Part shown: positions 52,997-61,060 of the stretch, in pieces
Layout: every line of letters begins with the position of its first letter
How positions within the stretch are numbered: the stretch's first letter is position 1
From: Planctomycetota bacterium
GTDB lineage: Bacteria; Planctomycetota; UBA8742; UBA2392
Direction of reading: 5' to 3'
DNA: 64,000 nucleotides
Assembly (NCBI GenBank): GCA_016722065.1
Contig: JADKGX010000001.1
Span: 434,001 to 498,000 of the forward strand
Notes under the pieces: model-generated
Databases searched by the model: none
What the model was told of the DNA's origin: nothing
The model's input: only the letters and a program-made list of their open reading frames with translations
Made by a program: the position numbers and the translations under genes

Positions 52997-53443
52997 CTAC
53001 TTCACGCCTTCAATCGCGTGCAGGAAATCGGCTGCGTCCTTGAACTCTCGATACACACTGGCAAAGCGCACATAGGCCACGCTGTCCAAGGCCTTGAGAC
53101 GGTCGATGATCAGCTCGCCAATCACGCGGGTGGGCACTTCGCGGTCGTACTTCTTGGTTACTTCGTCTTCAACGGCGTTGACGATTTCATCAATCTGGGC
53201 AGCACTGACAGGGCGTTTTTCGCAGGCCCGTTGAATGCCATAGCGAATTTTGTCGCGGTCAAAGGGCGAACGCGATCCGTCTTTCTTGATTACGCGCAGC
53301 GGCGCCTCCTCAATGCGTTCATAGGTGGTGAAGCGCTTGCCACAAGCCAGGCATTCGCGGCGCCGGCGCACCACGGCGCCCTCAGAGGACGAACGCGAAT
53401 CCACCACGCGGTCATTGTCAACTTTGCAGAAAGGACAGCGCAT
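52997..53443 (-). CDS. nrdR: Transcriptional repressor NrdR
   Basis: 148 aa. Zinc-ribbon and ATP-cone repressor of ribonucleotide reductase genes. The zinc ribbon is MRCPFCKVDNDRVVDSR with CPFC and CLACG; the ATP-cone follows (about 48-138, PLRVIKKDGSRSPFDRDKI). The ATG at 53443 is the family start. Its stop lies 6 nt from the convergent ctaAB stop. A TACAAT 82 nt upstream may be its -10. Confidence 0.96.
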   Translation of the reverse strand: MRCPFCKVDNDRVVDSRSSSEGAVVRRRRECLACGKRFTTYERIEEAPLRVIKKDGSRSPFDRDKIRYGIQRACEKRPVSAAQIDEIVNAVEDEVTKKYDREVPTRVIGELIIDRLKALDSVAYVRFASVYREFKDAADFLHAIEGVK

Positions 53444-53524
53444 GGGTACTCCGTGGGTTGTGTGTTGGCAACATCGTAAGGCCTGATCCAGCCACGCCGG
53501 CGAACTCTGTGCCACCTACTACCT

Positions 53525-53530
53525 ATTGTA
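53525..53530 (-). promoter_or_regulatory. Putative nrdR -10 element
   Basis: TACAAT on the minus strand, about 82 nt upstream of the nrdR ATG. No clear -35 hexamer is seen. Confidence 0.35.
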
Positions 53531-53757
53531 ACGCCGTCGCCACGCAGGTGCGATAGTGCTCCATATCTAGGCCACAAGTAAGCCGGCAGCGGCTGCCATG
53601 AACTGCCTGTCACCACGCGCGTAACCACCATGGCTGCCTGGCTACCCTTGCGCCGCCTCAATCACCCCAACCCAGCACGCAAGTGCCGGGATTTACGGCA
53701 AAGCCGCGACGCTGCCGCGCGCCCAAACCCGGGCCCGTACGCGCCCAGCACAAAACA

Positions 53758-53785
53758 GCACCCCCCGGCAAGAACCGGGGGGTGC
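53758..53785 (-). terminator. Terminator of the membrane protein gene
   Basis: An 11-bp stem (53758-53768 with 53775-53785) with a 6-nt loop is followed on the minus strand by TGTTTTG. It lies 22 nt past the stop at 53808. Confidence 0.7.
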
Positions 53786-53807
53786 GAGAAAAACACGCAG
53801 GCAGGGG

Positions 53808-55289
53808 TTAGCCGCCGTAGGCCTTGTAGCCAAAGCGGCGTTTTTCGGCCGGGGGTGTCAGGCCGAAACGCGAAATCACGTCGCGCGAATAGTTGTAGTA
53901 GGCCGAATCCATCAAGATCGAATAGACACCCCATTCGGGCGAGTTGGCCACGGGTTCAATGCTGATGTTGGAAGCCGGCTCGGAGGTCGTACCGCGGTCG
54001 TACAGTTGCTTGCCTTCGCGATCGAAAAGCTTGAACGTCCAGACAACCTTAATGCCAAACAGCAGGCCCTTGGATTTTTTCTGGCCGCTTACGCTGTCGG
54101 TCTCATAGTTATTGAAGTAGGTGGGCGTGCGCTGGATTTCGCTGCCTACTTCCATCAGCAGCTTGCCCTTGCGTGGCTCGTTTTCACCCAGCGGCTTCAG
54201 CGTCAGCAAGTTGCCGTCAAACACGCTGCGAAATGCCTCCTGCGATGCCGACACAAACGTGTTGCGCCGTGCCGTGTCATACGTTGCGGAAAACGCATCA
54301 CCCTGGGCAATGATTTTCACGTTGCCGTCCGGAAAGGCCAACGCCACGCTTTCTTCGGTTTTCCAGTCGTCAATCTCGGCTTGATGTCCTTCCGGCGCTT
54401 CCAGTTTGCTGCTGTTGCTGAAAGCCACATATACGTCTGCGGTTTCGGCGCTGGCCAGGTCTTTCAAAATCAAGTGAAAGGCCTTGCGCAGTTCGGCGTC
54501 TTCCGTTTCTGCGGCGCCACCGGGCTTGCTGAGTTTTTCCAGCGCGGCGTCGTAGAACTTGGTCAAGCCGGCCGTGGCCGCAGCCTGGGCGTCCGCGTAG
54601 ACGGCATCGCCGGCGTGTTCCCGCTTCATGGTGGCCAGCAGCTCGCGCACCTTGGCAATGTTGGTCTGGGTGATAGCGGTGCGAATCTGCGTGTTGAAGT
54701 ACTGGCCCTGGGCCTCGGGGCGCTGGAACTTTTCTGGAATCTTGCCGAAGTACTCATACGTCCATTCAAAATCACTCTGGTACGCCACGCAGTTGTCGAA
54801 CGTCTTCTGTTCTTCGGCCTTCCAGTGGGCGGCACTCATGGCAGGTCCGCCACCGGCACCAATGGCAATGCCCAAAAGTGGAATCGCCATCGATGGCAAC
54901 ACCGCGATCTTTTTGCCCACCAGGTTGGCGCCGCCGGTGGCCACAAAGCGCAGGCCAAAGCCCATCAACAGGCCCAGAAAGCCCGCCGCAGCAATGTTTT
55001 CATGGGCAATCGGAATCAGCGCCACCAGAAACACAATGGCCAGCAAGATGCCCAGCACAATCTTGGCCATACCGGCACCCTTGCTGGGGCCGCTGCGGCG
55101 AAAGGCCGGCTGGGGGTAGGGTTGGCCCGGCGCGCCATATTGCGGCTGCGGTGGATAGCCCTGCGGACCCTGCGGGTACTGTTGCGGCGCGCCATATTGC
55201 TGCGGCATCGGGCGCGGCCCTTGAGGCGCGGGGTAAGGGTTCATGGGTTGCGGCGGGCCGCCCTGTGGCGGCTGGTTCGGATAGTTCAT
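53808..55289 (-). CDS. Membrane protein with Pro/Gln/Tyr-rich N-terminus, function unknown
   Basis: 493 aa. The first ~60 residues are low complexity with PQGGPP, YGAPQQYPQGPQGYPPQ and similar units. Three or four membrane helices follow (about 72-160: KIVLGILLAIVFLVALIPIA and two or three more), then a soluble domain of ~330 residues with no recognised family. The ATG at 55289 is supported by AAGGA six nt upstream and TATACT 33 nt upstream. The N-terminal leader resembles that of the DUF4190-like protein at 13367-13783. A terminator follows. Confidence 0.78.
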   Translation of the reverse strand: MNYPNQPPQGGPPQPMNPYPAPQGPRPMPQQYGAPQQYPQGPQGYPPQPQYGAPGQPYPQPAFRRSGPSKGAGMAKIVLGILLAIVFLVALIPIAHENIAAAGFLGLLMGFGLRFVATGGANLVGKKIAVLPSMAIPLLGIAIGAGGGPAMSAAHWKAEEQKTFDNCVAYQSDFEWTYEYFGKIPEKFQRPEAQGQYFNTQIRTAITQTNIAKVRELLATMKREHAGDAVYADAQAAATAGLTKFYDAALEKLSKPGGAAETEDAELRKAFHLILKDLASAETADVYVAFSNSSKLEAPEGHQAEIDDWKTEESVALAFPDGNVKIIAQGDAFSATYDTARRNTFVSASQEAFRSVFDGNLLTLKPLGENEPRKGKLLMEVGSEIQRTPTYFNNYETDSVSGQKKSKGLLFGIKVVWTFKLFDREGKQLYDRGTTSEPASNISIEPVANSPEWGVYSILMDSAYYNYSRDVISRFGLTPPAEKRRFGYKAYGG

Positions 55290-55321
55290 GTCCAATCCTT
55301 AAAGGGTCCGGAGCGATCCGC

Positions 55322-55327
55322 AGTATA
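55322..55327 (-). promoter_or_regulatory. Putative -10 element for the membrane protein gene
   Basis: TATACT on the minus strand, 32 nt before the ATG at 55289. Confidence 0.45.
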
Positions 55328-55430
55328 TCGGCGCCGTCGTAGACTGCCCTTGGCATTTTGCGCGGGTTTTTCCCACACTGCGTGCGCGACTGCCGGGCCA
55401 AAGTAACTTGGCCTCGCAGGCCCAAACAAC

Positions 55431-58061
55431 ATGACCAACGCCAAGCGCATCTACACTTTCGGAAACGGCAAAGCCCAGGGCAATGCCTCCATGAAGGCGC
55501 TGCTGGGCGGCAAAGGCGCCAACCTGGCCGAAATGGCCGGCATGGGCCTGCCCGTGCCGCCGGGCTTCACCATTACCACCGAAACCTGCAAGACCTGGCA
55601 CGACGCCGGCAACCGCATGCCGCCGGGCCTGCTGGACGAAGTGCGCAAGTCGGTGGCAGAAGTTGAAAAGGCACTGGGCCGCAAGTTCGGCGGCGACAAG
55701 CCGCTGCTGGTCAGCGTGCGCAGCGGCGCCGCAGCCAGCATGCCAGGCATGATGGACACCGTGTTGAACCTTGGCCTGAACAACGAAACGGTGGTTGCGC
55801 TGGCCAATGAAACCGTCAACGCGCGCTTTGCCTGGGACAGCTTTCGTCGGTTTATCACCATGTACGGCGATGTCGTGGCCGGCGTAGACCGCAAGCTCAT
55901 GGAGCACGAATACGAGGCCGCCAAAAAGCGCGCCGGCGTAACCAAAGACAGCGATCTTTCCGCAGACCACCTCAAGTACGCTGCCGGCGCCATGCTGGCC
56001 TTGTTTCGCACGCGCACCGGCCAGGACTTTCCACAGGACCCTTGGCTGCAACTGGAACGCGCCATTGAGGCCGTGTTCGAAAGCTGGAACAACATGCGCG
56101 CCGTGGAGTACCGGCGCCTGAACCGCATTCACGGCCTGCTGGGCACGGCCGTGAACGTGCAAGCCATGGTGTTTGGCAACCTGAACGAAGAAAGCGGCAC
56201 CGGCGTTGGCTTCACGCGTGACCCCAGCACCGGCGAAAACGAGTTCTTCTGCGACGTGCTGTTCAACGCGCAAGGTGAAGACGTAGTCGCCGGTCTGCGC
56301 ACACCCGAGCACCTGGATGCGCTAAAGCAACGCATGCCCGAGGTACACGCGCAACTGCTGCAGGCGCGCCAGACCCTCGAACAGCATTACCGCGACATGC
56401 AGGACATTGAGTTCACGATTCAAGACCGAAAGCTGTACCTGCTGCAGACCCGCAACGGCAAGCGCACCGCCCGCGCAGCGCTGCGTATTGCCATCAGCAT
56501 GGTCGAAGAAAAGCTGCTGACGCAGCAACAAGCCCTGCTGAAAATCGACGCCAGTTCCCTGAACCAGTTGCTGCACCCCATGTTTGACCCAAAGGCCGCC
56601 CGGCGGGTGATTGCCACAGGCATTCCCGCCAGCCCCGGTGCGGCCAAGGGCATGGCCGTGTTTTCGCCCGATGCGGCTGAACAATGGGCAGCCCGCGGCC
56701 AAAGTGTGATCCTGGTGCGCGAAGAAACCAGCCCGGAAGACATCAAAGGCATGGCGGCGGCAGCAGGCATTTTGACCGCGCGCGGCGGCCGCACCAGCCA
56801 CGCCGCCGTTGTGGCCCGCCAGATGGGCAAGACCTGCGTTGCCGGCTGCCAGACACTGGCGATTGACGAAACGGCTCAGCAGTTTGTGGTGGGCAAGTTC
56901 ACGGTCAAGCAGGGCGACACAATCAGCCTCAATGGCGCCACCGGCGACGTGATGCTGGGCGACGTGCCCACGGTGCCACCCGAACTCAGTGGCGATTTTC
57001 GCACCATCATGAAGTGGTCCGACGAACTGCGCACGCTGGGTGTGCGCGCCAACGCCGACGTACCGCGCGACGCCCTGAAAGCCCGCGAGTTCGGCGCCCA
57101 GGGCATTGGCCTGTGCCGCACCGAGCACATGTTTTTTGACAGCGACCGCATCAACAAGATGCGCGAAATGATCCTGGCCAAGACACTCGAGCAAAAACAG
57201 CACGCGCTGGCCAAGCTGTTGCCCATGCAGCGCAGTGATTTTCTGGGCCTGTTTTCAGCCATGGACGGCCTGCCTGTGACGATCCGGCTGCTCGACCCGC
57301 CGCTGCACGAGTTTCTGCCGCACGATGCCGCCACCCAGCAGGTGATTGCCGAAGAACTCGACGTCAGCCTGAAAACCGTGCAGGACACCATGGCCAACCT
57401 GCACGAAATGAACCCGATGCTGGGTTTGCGCGGCTGCCGCCTGGGCATTGAACAACCGCTGATCTACGACATGCAGGTCCAGGCGATCATTGAAGCCATG
57501 CGCGAGGCCACGGCCCAGGGCATTCAGGTGCATGCCGAAATCATGATTCCACTGGTCGGCACACTGGAAGAACTGCGCTGGCTGCGCCGCCGGATTGAAG
57601 AACAACTGACTCAGTTCAACCTGCACCACGGCAGCAAGCTGGCGCCCAAGATTGGCACCATGATTGAGGTACCCCGAGCAGCATTGACAGCAGACCAGAT
57701 TGCGACTGAGGCCGATTTCTTCAGCTTTGGCACAAACGATCTGACCCAGATGACCCTGGGTGTAAGCCGCGATGACGCCGAAAAGGGCTTTCTGATTGAT
57801 TACGTCGTGCGCGGGATTTTCCCGACTGACCCCTTTGCCACGATTGACCGCCAAGGCGTGGGCAAGCTTGTTGAAATGGGCGTCAAGCTGGGGCGCGGCG
57901 TCAAGCCGGACCTGAAGGTGGGTATCTGCGGCGAACACGGCGGCGACCCGGAGAGCATCGAGTTCTGCCACGAAGTCGGCATGGACTACGTAAGTTGCAG
58001 CCCCTATCGCGTGCCAATCGCAAGACTGGCCGCCGCCCAGGCCGCCATCAAGCACAAGTAA
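55431..58061 (+). CDS. ppdK: Pyruvate, phosphate dikinase
   Basis: 876 aa. Interconverts pyruvate, ATP and Pi with phosphoenolpyruvate, AMP and PPi in the cytoplasm. The ATP-grasp N-terminal domain (GGKGANLAEMAGMGLPVPPG) is followed by the phosphohistidine domain with GGRTSHAAVVARQMGK (His457) and the C-terminal PEP-binding TIM barrel (GLCRTEHMFF, FSFGTNDLTQMTLG). Full length for the family. No strong ribosome binding site precedes the ATG. It faces argC, which is convergent. Confidence 0.97.
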   Translation: MTNAKRIYTFGNGKAQGNASMKALLGGKGANLAEMAGMGLPVPPGFTITTETCKTWHDAGNRMPPGLLDEVRKSVAEVEKALGRKFGGDKPLLVSVRSGAAASMPGMMDTVLNLGLNNETVVALANETVNARFAWDSFRRFITMYGDVVAGVDRKLMEHEYEAAKKRAGVTKDSDLSADHLKYAAGAMLALFRTRTGQDFPQDPWLQLERAIEAVFESWNNMRAVEYRRLNRIHGLLGTAVNVQAMVFGNLNEESGTGVGFTRDPSTGENEFFCDVLFNAQGEDVVAGLRTPEHLDALKQRMPEVHAQLLQARQTLEQHYRDMQDIEFTIQDRKLYLLQTRNGKRTARAALRIAISMVEEKLLTQQQALLKIDASSLNQLLHPMFDPKAARRVIATGIPASPGAAKGMAVFSPDAAEQWAARGQSVILVREETSPEDIKGMAAAAGILTARGGRTSHAAVVARQMGKTCVAGCQTLAIDETAQQFVVGKFTVKQGDTISLNGATGDVMLGDVPTVPPELSGDFRTIMKWSDELRTLGVRANADVPRDALKAREFGAQGIGLCRTEHMFFDSDRINKMREMILAKTLEQKQHALAKLLPMQRSDFLGLFSAMDGLPVTIRLLDPPLHEFLPHDAATQQVIAEELDVSLKTVQDTMANLHEMNPMLGLRGCRLGIEQPLIYDMQVQAIIEAMREATAQGIQVHAEIMIPLVGTLEELRWLRRRIEEQLTQFNLHHGSKLAPKIGTMIEVPRAALTADQIATEADFFSFGTNDLTQMTLGVSRDDAEKGFLIDYVVRGIFPTDPFATIDRQGVGKLVEMGVKLGRGVKPDLKVGICGEHGGDPESIEFCHEVGMDYVSCSPYRVPIARLAAAQAAIKHK

Positions 58062-58155
58062 AGGACCGCAGGCATCCTGCCCACTTGAATCAGATTGCGG
58101 GCTGAAAGTCCGCGGACCGTTTCATCGCTGGGCTCAATGACGCGGCTTGAACCGG

Positions 58156-59196
58156 TTACACGTATCCCGCCGGGTGTTTCAGGCCAGCGGTTTCTTCCAG
58201 GCCCAGAATCAGGTTCAGGTTCTGCACGGCCTGGCCGGCGCCGCCTTTGACCAGATTGTCGATCGCGCACAGGCCCACCATCATGTCGCCCTGGGCGCGG
58301 AACAATACCTGGGCATTGTTGGTGCCCTGCACCAGCCGCATTTCAGGCGTGTCCTTGACGATTTGCACAAACGGCTCTTCGACATAGGCGTCGCGGATGA
58401 TCTCGTTGAACGTGGCCATGCTTTTGTGGTTGTTCAACGGGATGAACGCGGTGGTGAAAATGCCGCGCACAAAGGGGCCCGATTGCGGCACAAAGAACAG
58501 GTCAAAATCGTTGTCCTTGTTCAGCCCCTCCAGAAACGGCACCACTTCAACCAGGTGCTGGTGTTCCAGCACTTTGTAGGCACGCACGTTCTGGGCGCGC
58601 TCGGGGTGGTGGGTGGTGTGGCCGGGTTTGTTGCCTGCGCCACTGCTGCCGGTGATGGCGCTGACGCAAACTTCGCCCACCAGTTCGCCGTGCCTGGCAA
58701 AAGGCGCCAGCAGCAGGTTGATACTGGTGGCAAAGCAGCCGGGGCTGGCAATGTATTGCGCGGTCTTGATGGCCTCGCGGTTGAACTCCGGTGCGCCGTA
58801 GACAAAGCGCTTTTGCAGCTCGGGGGCTGTGTGTTTGGTCTTGTAGTATTGTTCCCACTTCTCGATGTTCGGGCTGCGGAAGTCGCCACTGGCATCCACG
58901 ATCTTGAGCTTCGGAAAGCGCGTGCTGATTTCGCTGGCAGCGGCCATCGCCCCGCCGTGGGGCAGGCACAGGCAAACGGCATCCACATCGGCGCAAAGGC
59001 CGACGTCCCACACCGCGAATTCCTCGCGCACGTGGCCCAGCAGGTTCGGAAACACTTCATGCACGCGCTTGCCGGCATTGGATTCGCTGGTGACCCAGGC
59101 GATTTCCATGTTCGGGTGGCAGCAAAGAATGCGCATCAACTCCGAGCCGATATAGCCGGAGGCGCCTGCGATGCCGATTTTGAATTTGCGGTCCAT
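58156..59196 (-). CDS. argC: N-acetyl-gamma-glutamyl-phosphate reductase
   Basis: 346 aa. Third step of arginine synthesis: NADPH-dependent reduction of N-acetylglutamyl phosphate. The N-terminal Rossmann motif GIAGASGYIGSELMRI and the active-site cysteine in SPGCFATS are present, with TGSSGAGNKPGHTTHHPE in the substrate region. The ATG at 59196 is the family start; the longer frame runs through an inverted-repeat region. No other arg gene is adjacent. It lies downstream of the NtrC-type regulator gene on the same strand. Confidence 0.95.
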   Translation of the reverse strand: MDRKFKIGIAGASGYIGSELMRILCCHPNMEIAWVTSESNAGKRVHEVFPNLLGHVREEFAVWDVGLCADVDAVCLCLPHGGAMAAASEISTRFPKLKIVDASGDFRSPNIEKWEQYYKTKHTAPELQKRFVYGAPEFNREAIKTAQYIASPGCFATSINLLLAPFARHGELVGEVCVSAITGSSGAGNKPGHTTHHPERAQNVRAYKVLEHQHLVEVVPFLEGLNKDNDFDLFFVPQSGPFVRGIFTTAFIPLNNHKSMATFNEIIRDAYVEEPFVQIVKDTPEMRLVQGTNNAQVLFRAQGDMMVGLCAIDNLVKGGAGQAVQNLNLILGLEETAGLKHPAGYV

Positions 59197-59213
59197 GGCG
59201 ATGTCCAAGCAGA

Positions 59214-59300
59214 AAGGGCGTTCCGTGTGCCGTGTTCTGCGTTCCGTGTCAACTGCCCACCCCAACTTGTGAACGCGGCACTCGGCACTCGGAACTCGAA
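59214..59300. repeat. Imperfect inverted repeat of CCGTGTT/CACTCGG heptads
   Basis: Units of the type cgttccgtgtgccgtgtt (59219-59236) and gcggcactcggcactcggaactcg (59276-59300) stand in inverted orientation. They resemble the CCCGTGT inverted repeat at 14997-15054. It occupies the gap between argC (ATG 59196) and the NtrC-type gene (stop 59315) and may end the regulator transcript. Confidence 0.5.
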
Positions 59301-59314
59301 GCGACCAGCGCCCC

Positions 59315-60688
59315 CTACAACCCGTATTCCTTGATCTTCCGGTACAGCGTGCGTTCGCCAATCGCCAGCATCTTGGCGGTGCGTTCGCGGTTGCCTTCGT
59401 TGGCCTTGAGGCATTGGCGAATCACTTCGCGTTCAATCTGTTCCATCGTCATGCCCACCAGCCCGCCCACGCCCGTGGATGTCGCCGGCGCGGAAAGCGG
59501 CAGCGCCCCGCTGTCGCGCTTGATGCCCGGTGGCAGGTCGCCGGCCGTCAGCAGCTTGCCTTGCGCCAGCACGACCATTTCTTCCACCGTGTTGCGCAAC
59601 TCGCGCACGTTTCCGGGCCATGGGTGGGCTATCAGCGCGTTGACCGCGGCGTGGTCCAGGCCCGTGACCTCTTTGCTGTACTGCGTGGCCAGTTGTTTGA
59701 CAAAACTCTGGGCCAGCAGCGGAATGTCCCCCTGGCGCTCCCGCAGCGCGGGCAGGTGGATCTGCACCACTTTAAGGCGGAAGTACAGGTCTTCCCGAAA
59801 GGCGCCCTTGCGCACCTGGTCTTCGAGATCCTTGTTCGTGGCGCTGATCAACCGAACGTCGATCTTGCGCGGGGTGTTGCTGCCCACGGGCGTAACTTCT
59901 TTGGCTTCAATCACGCGCAGCAGCTTGACCTGCGTTTCCAGCGGCATTTCGCCTACTTCATCCAGAAACAGCGTGCCGCCCTCGGCAGCTTCGAACTTGC
60001 CAATGTGGTCCTTCAACGCGCCAGTAAACGCGCCGCGCACGTGTCCGAACAATTCACTGTCCAGCACCCCGCCGGTCAGCGCGCCGCAGTTCACTGCAAC
60101 CAGCGGCCCCTGCCGGCGCTTGCCATTGAAGTGCACCGCACGCGCCACCAGTTCCTTGCCCGTGCCATTTTCGCCTGTAATCAGCACCCGGGCATCCGTG
60201 GGCGCCACCTGCTTCATGCGCGCAAACACCTGCTGCATGGCCGGGCTGCTGCCAATGATGCCCTCATAGCCGAACTTCTCGTCCACCAGCCGCTGCAGGT
60301 TCTGGTTGGCCAGGCTGAGCTTGCGGCGTTCCACGGCCTTGGCCACCGTGTTGCGCAGGGCGTCGCGATTGAGCGGCTTTTCAAGAAAGCTGTAAGCGCC
60401 CAATTGAAGCGCCTGCACGGCCTTTTCGACGCTGCCAAAGCCGGTGATGATGATGACTTCGACATCGGCGTCGGTGGCCTTGAGGCGCTTGAGAACCTCC
60501 ATGCCGTCAGTATCGGGCAGGCGCAGGTCCGTCAGCACGCAATCGAACTCGCCGGTTTGAAACCGGGCCAGCCCGTCACCACCCGAATGAGCCAAAGTGA
60601 CCGCATAGCCCGCCCGCGAAAGGGCCTCACCGGCGATTTCGGCATGAGAGACGTCATCGTCAATCAAAAGGACTGTGGGCTCACTCAA
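59315..60688 (-). CDS. NtrC-family sigma-54-dependent response regulator
   Basis: 457 aa. A receiver domain (1-120; phosphoacceptor Asp54 in TDLRLPDTDG) is followed by the AAA+ sigma-54 activation domain (Walker A GENGTGKE, 172-179; GAFTGA, 219-224) and a C-terminal Fis-type helix-turn-helix. It activates sigma-54 promoters when phosphorylated. The TTG start at 60688 is supported by GGAGG and AGGT just upstream. No histidine kinase gene is adjacent. Downstream lies argC. Confidence 0.94.
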   Translation of the reverse strand: MSEPTVLLIDDDVSHAEIAGEALSRAGYAVTLAHSGGDGLARFQTGEFDCVLTDLRLPDTDGMEVLKRLKATDADVEVIIITGFGSVEKAVQALQLGAYSFLEKPLNRDALRNTVAKAVERRKLSLANQNLQRLVDEKFGYEGIIGSSPAMQQVFARMKQVAPTDARVLITGENGTGKELVARAVHFNGKRRQGPLVAVNCGALTGGVLDSELFGHVRGAFTGALKDHIGKFEAAEGGTLFLDEVGEMPLETQVKLLRVIEAKEVTPVGSNTPRKIDVRLISATNKDLEDQVRKGAFREDLYFRLKVVQIHLPALRERQGDIPLLAQSFVKQLATQYSKEVTGLDHAAVNALIAHPWPGNVRELRNTVEEMVVLAQGKLLTAGDLPPGIKRDSGALPLSAPATSTGVGGLVGMTMEQIEREVIRQCLKANEGNRERTAKMLAIGERTLYRKIKEYGL

Positions 60689-61060
60689 GTCGTTACCTGC
60701 CTCCGGGGCAAAGCGTCAGGCCAGCACGCGCCCTGAATAACGCACCGCGTCCCCCTGTCAAGATGGCAGGTGAACGCGATCGCCGAGCGCGCGACGATTC
60801 AACAAGCAGCGAATACCAAGCCTAGAACGCGAAGCCTAAGCGAGCGGCCCCGAACGCCAAGCGTAAGCGAGTGGCCCGGGGGCAGCAAAAGGGTCAGGCT
60901 ACTTTTTTGTGGTCACTCGCTTGGCGTTTCTTGCAGGCTTGCGGCGTGGCTTGCTCCCTCTGAGGCGGCCACTGGTGCCATCTGGCATCATGTTAACACC
61001 TTGGGCCGCGGGCTTTTCGGCCCGTTTGCGAGCCGCAGGCCCGCGGTCCGTTGTTGAGCA
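60689..61060. other. 372-bp gap with short direct and inverted repeats
   Basis: A 26-bp imperfect tandem pair lies at 60825-60850 and 60852-60877 (23/26 identical; type gaacgccaagcgtaagcgag). An inverted copy lacking six bases is at 60914-60928. GC-rich inverted sequence also lies at about 61005-61048. There is no supported gene, and no sigma-54 site was recognised. It lies upstream of the regulator gene and downstream of the LRR gene, both minus. Confidence 0.5.

Larger units (their letters stand above)
53444..53807. other. 364-bp gap between nrdR and a membrane protein gene
   Basis: It contains the nrdR -10 candidate, TACAAT on the minus strand at 53525-53530, and a minus-strand terminator at 53758-53785. 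I see no gene or repeat in the rest. Confidence 0.45.
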
